NCBI GenBank assembly: GCA_963678085.1
Contig: OY782680.1
Coordinates: 310,001-374,000 of the forward strand
Source: Aliishimia sp963678085
GTDB lineage: Bacteria; Pseudomonadota; Alphaproteobacteria; Rhodobacterales; Rhodobacteraceae
Direction: 5' to 3'
DNA: 64,000 bases
Position numbers and translations under genes: made by a program. This document shows positions 63,649 to 64,000 of the stretch, piece by piece. The stretch's first letter is position 1, and every line of letters begins with the position of its first letter. The notes below the pieces were generated by a model. That model saw only the letters and a program-made list of their open reading frames with translations. It was not told where the DNA came from and searched no databases.

Positions 63649-63750
63649 CTACGTTCCGCTTTCACCGCCGCTTATTCCATAGCTGCAGCACCAAGGCATA
63701 TCCCAGGGGATACCTTCCCCTGAGATATGGTGCCGCTTGAAGTCGTTCAT
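63649..63750 (-). CDS. Small 33-residue peptide with strong RBS
   Basis: Starts at ATG 63750, 2 bp after the stop of the upstream membrane protein gene, with GAGGAG five bases before the ATG: a very strong ribosome binding site that makes a real gene likely. The peptide is hydrophilic at its N-terminus (MNDFKRHHISGEG) and ends IPWDMPWCC and SYGISGGESGT, with two adjacent Cys and two Trp. The codons for HHISGEGIPWDMPWCC form an inverted repeat (CAGGGGA with TCCCCTG, extended by ATATC with GATAT). It may be a RiPP-type precursor, a leader peptide or a small regulatory protein; I know no close relative. Confidence 0.55.
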   Translation of the reverse strand: MNDFKRHHISGEGIPWDMPWCCSYGISGGESGT

Positions 63751-63752
63751 GT

Positions 63753-64000
63753 TTACTCCTCGGCGGATGTTGCTGGCGCGTTGGTCTGGCGTCGGCTCAG
63801 ATCCAAGGGCCGGAAGACACCCCATTTCGAGAAATTGTGCCACCCTTCGGGCAGCCAGCGAATGATCCGCAGCGCAAGCCAGAGCGCCCAGAGCAACATG
63901 ACAACCCGATAGGCGAGGAGCGGTAGCGAGTAGATTGTGTTAACGGGCAGCATCCCATCAGATTGATCAAGATACCAAGAAAACAGGTGCAAAGACGAGC
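63753..64000 (-). CDS. Small membrane protein (N-terminus outside window)
   Basis: Open from the window edge to the stop at 63753, at least 82 residues. One transmembrane segment (about YRVVMLLWALWLALRIIRWL), then a basic/aromatic tail GWHNFSKWGVFRPLDLSRRQ. The frame continues past 64000, so the true start is not seen. It is translationally close-coupled to the 33-residue peptide gene. Function unknown. Confidence 0.6.
   Translation of the reverse strand, partial: SSLHLFSWYLDQSDGMLPVNTIYSLPLLAYRVVMLLWALWLALRIIRWLPEGWHNFSKWGVFRPLDLSRRQTNAPATSAEE

Overview
This is a chromosomal segment of an alphaproteobacterium, most likely a marine Rhodobacteraceae (roseobacter group). Evidence: the flaF-flbT-flagellin arrangement, a RibBX-type ribB followed by ribH and nusB, a roseobacter-type malonyl-CoA synthetase and propionyl-CoA synthetase, DUF484-xerC, and short palindromic repeats typical of alphaproteobacteria. 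No rRNA or tRNA gene was seen.

Layout. (1) 1-10441, minus strand: one huge open frame, cut by the window edge, encoding an RTX-type calcium-binding surface protein with about 31 repeat modules and a near-identical in-frame duplication of 508 residues. Divergent from it are a MotB/OmpA-like protein, a MotA/ExbB-like channel with a long helical tail, and a PilZ (c-di-GMP receptor) protein. Together they look like an ion-driven, c-di-GMP-controlled adhesin system; this is the most interesting locus here. (2) 13.6-19.1 kb: a graveyard of nested, decayed insertion sequences (an IS3-like element split by an IS256-family element, an ISAs1 relic and other fragments). Several short palindromic elements have inserted into the dead transposase genes. 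(3) 19.2-24.4 kb: flagellar genes flbT, flaF, flagellin, flgN-like, flgJ-like (minus), then fliK and flgD (plus). (4) 24.5-43.5 kb: core genes: AbrB-type membrane protein, matB, xerC, DUF484, transaldolase, priA, prpE, a TetR regulator with a pspA-like operon whose promoter is flanked by two likely TetR operators, glyA, nadK, secG, pyrG. (5) 43.5-51.4 kb: a TerB/PhnD-like pair, then a polar amino acid type ABC transporter joined to a glutamine amidotransferase, a glutamine synthetase-like ligase and a FAD oxidase, best read as putrescine (gamma-glutamyl) catabolism. (6) 51.5-62.9 kb: a DegT-family aminotransferase, a diguanylate cyclase, rpsI/rplM, small enzymes, purEK, phnM, ribB-ribH-nusB. 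(7) 62.9-64 kb: a candidate structured RNA and a minus-strand pair made of a partial membrane protein and a 33-residue cysteine-containing peptide with a strong ribosome binding site.

How parts connect: the window holds both a c-di-GMP synthase (52730-53815) and a c-di-GMP receptor (13269-13619), together with flagellar and adhesin genes, so the swim/attach switch is the main accessory theme. Four MITE-like palindromic elements of about 105 bp (three of one family, one at 40061) plus a 102-bp element with a target duplication at 18072 show that small non-coding elements have moved in this genome.
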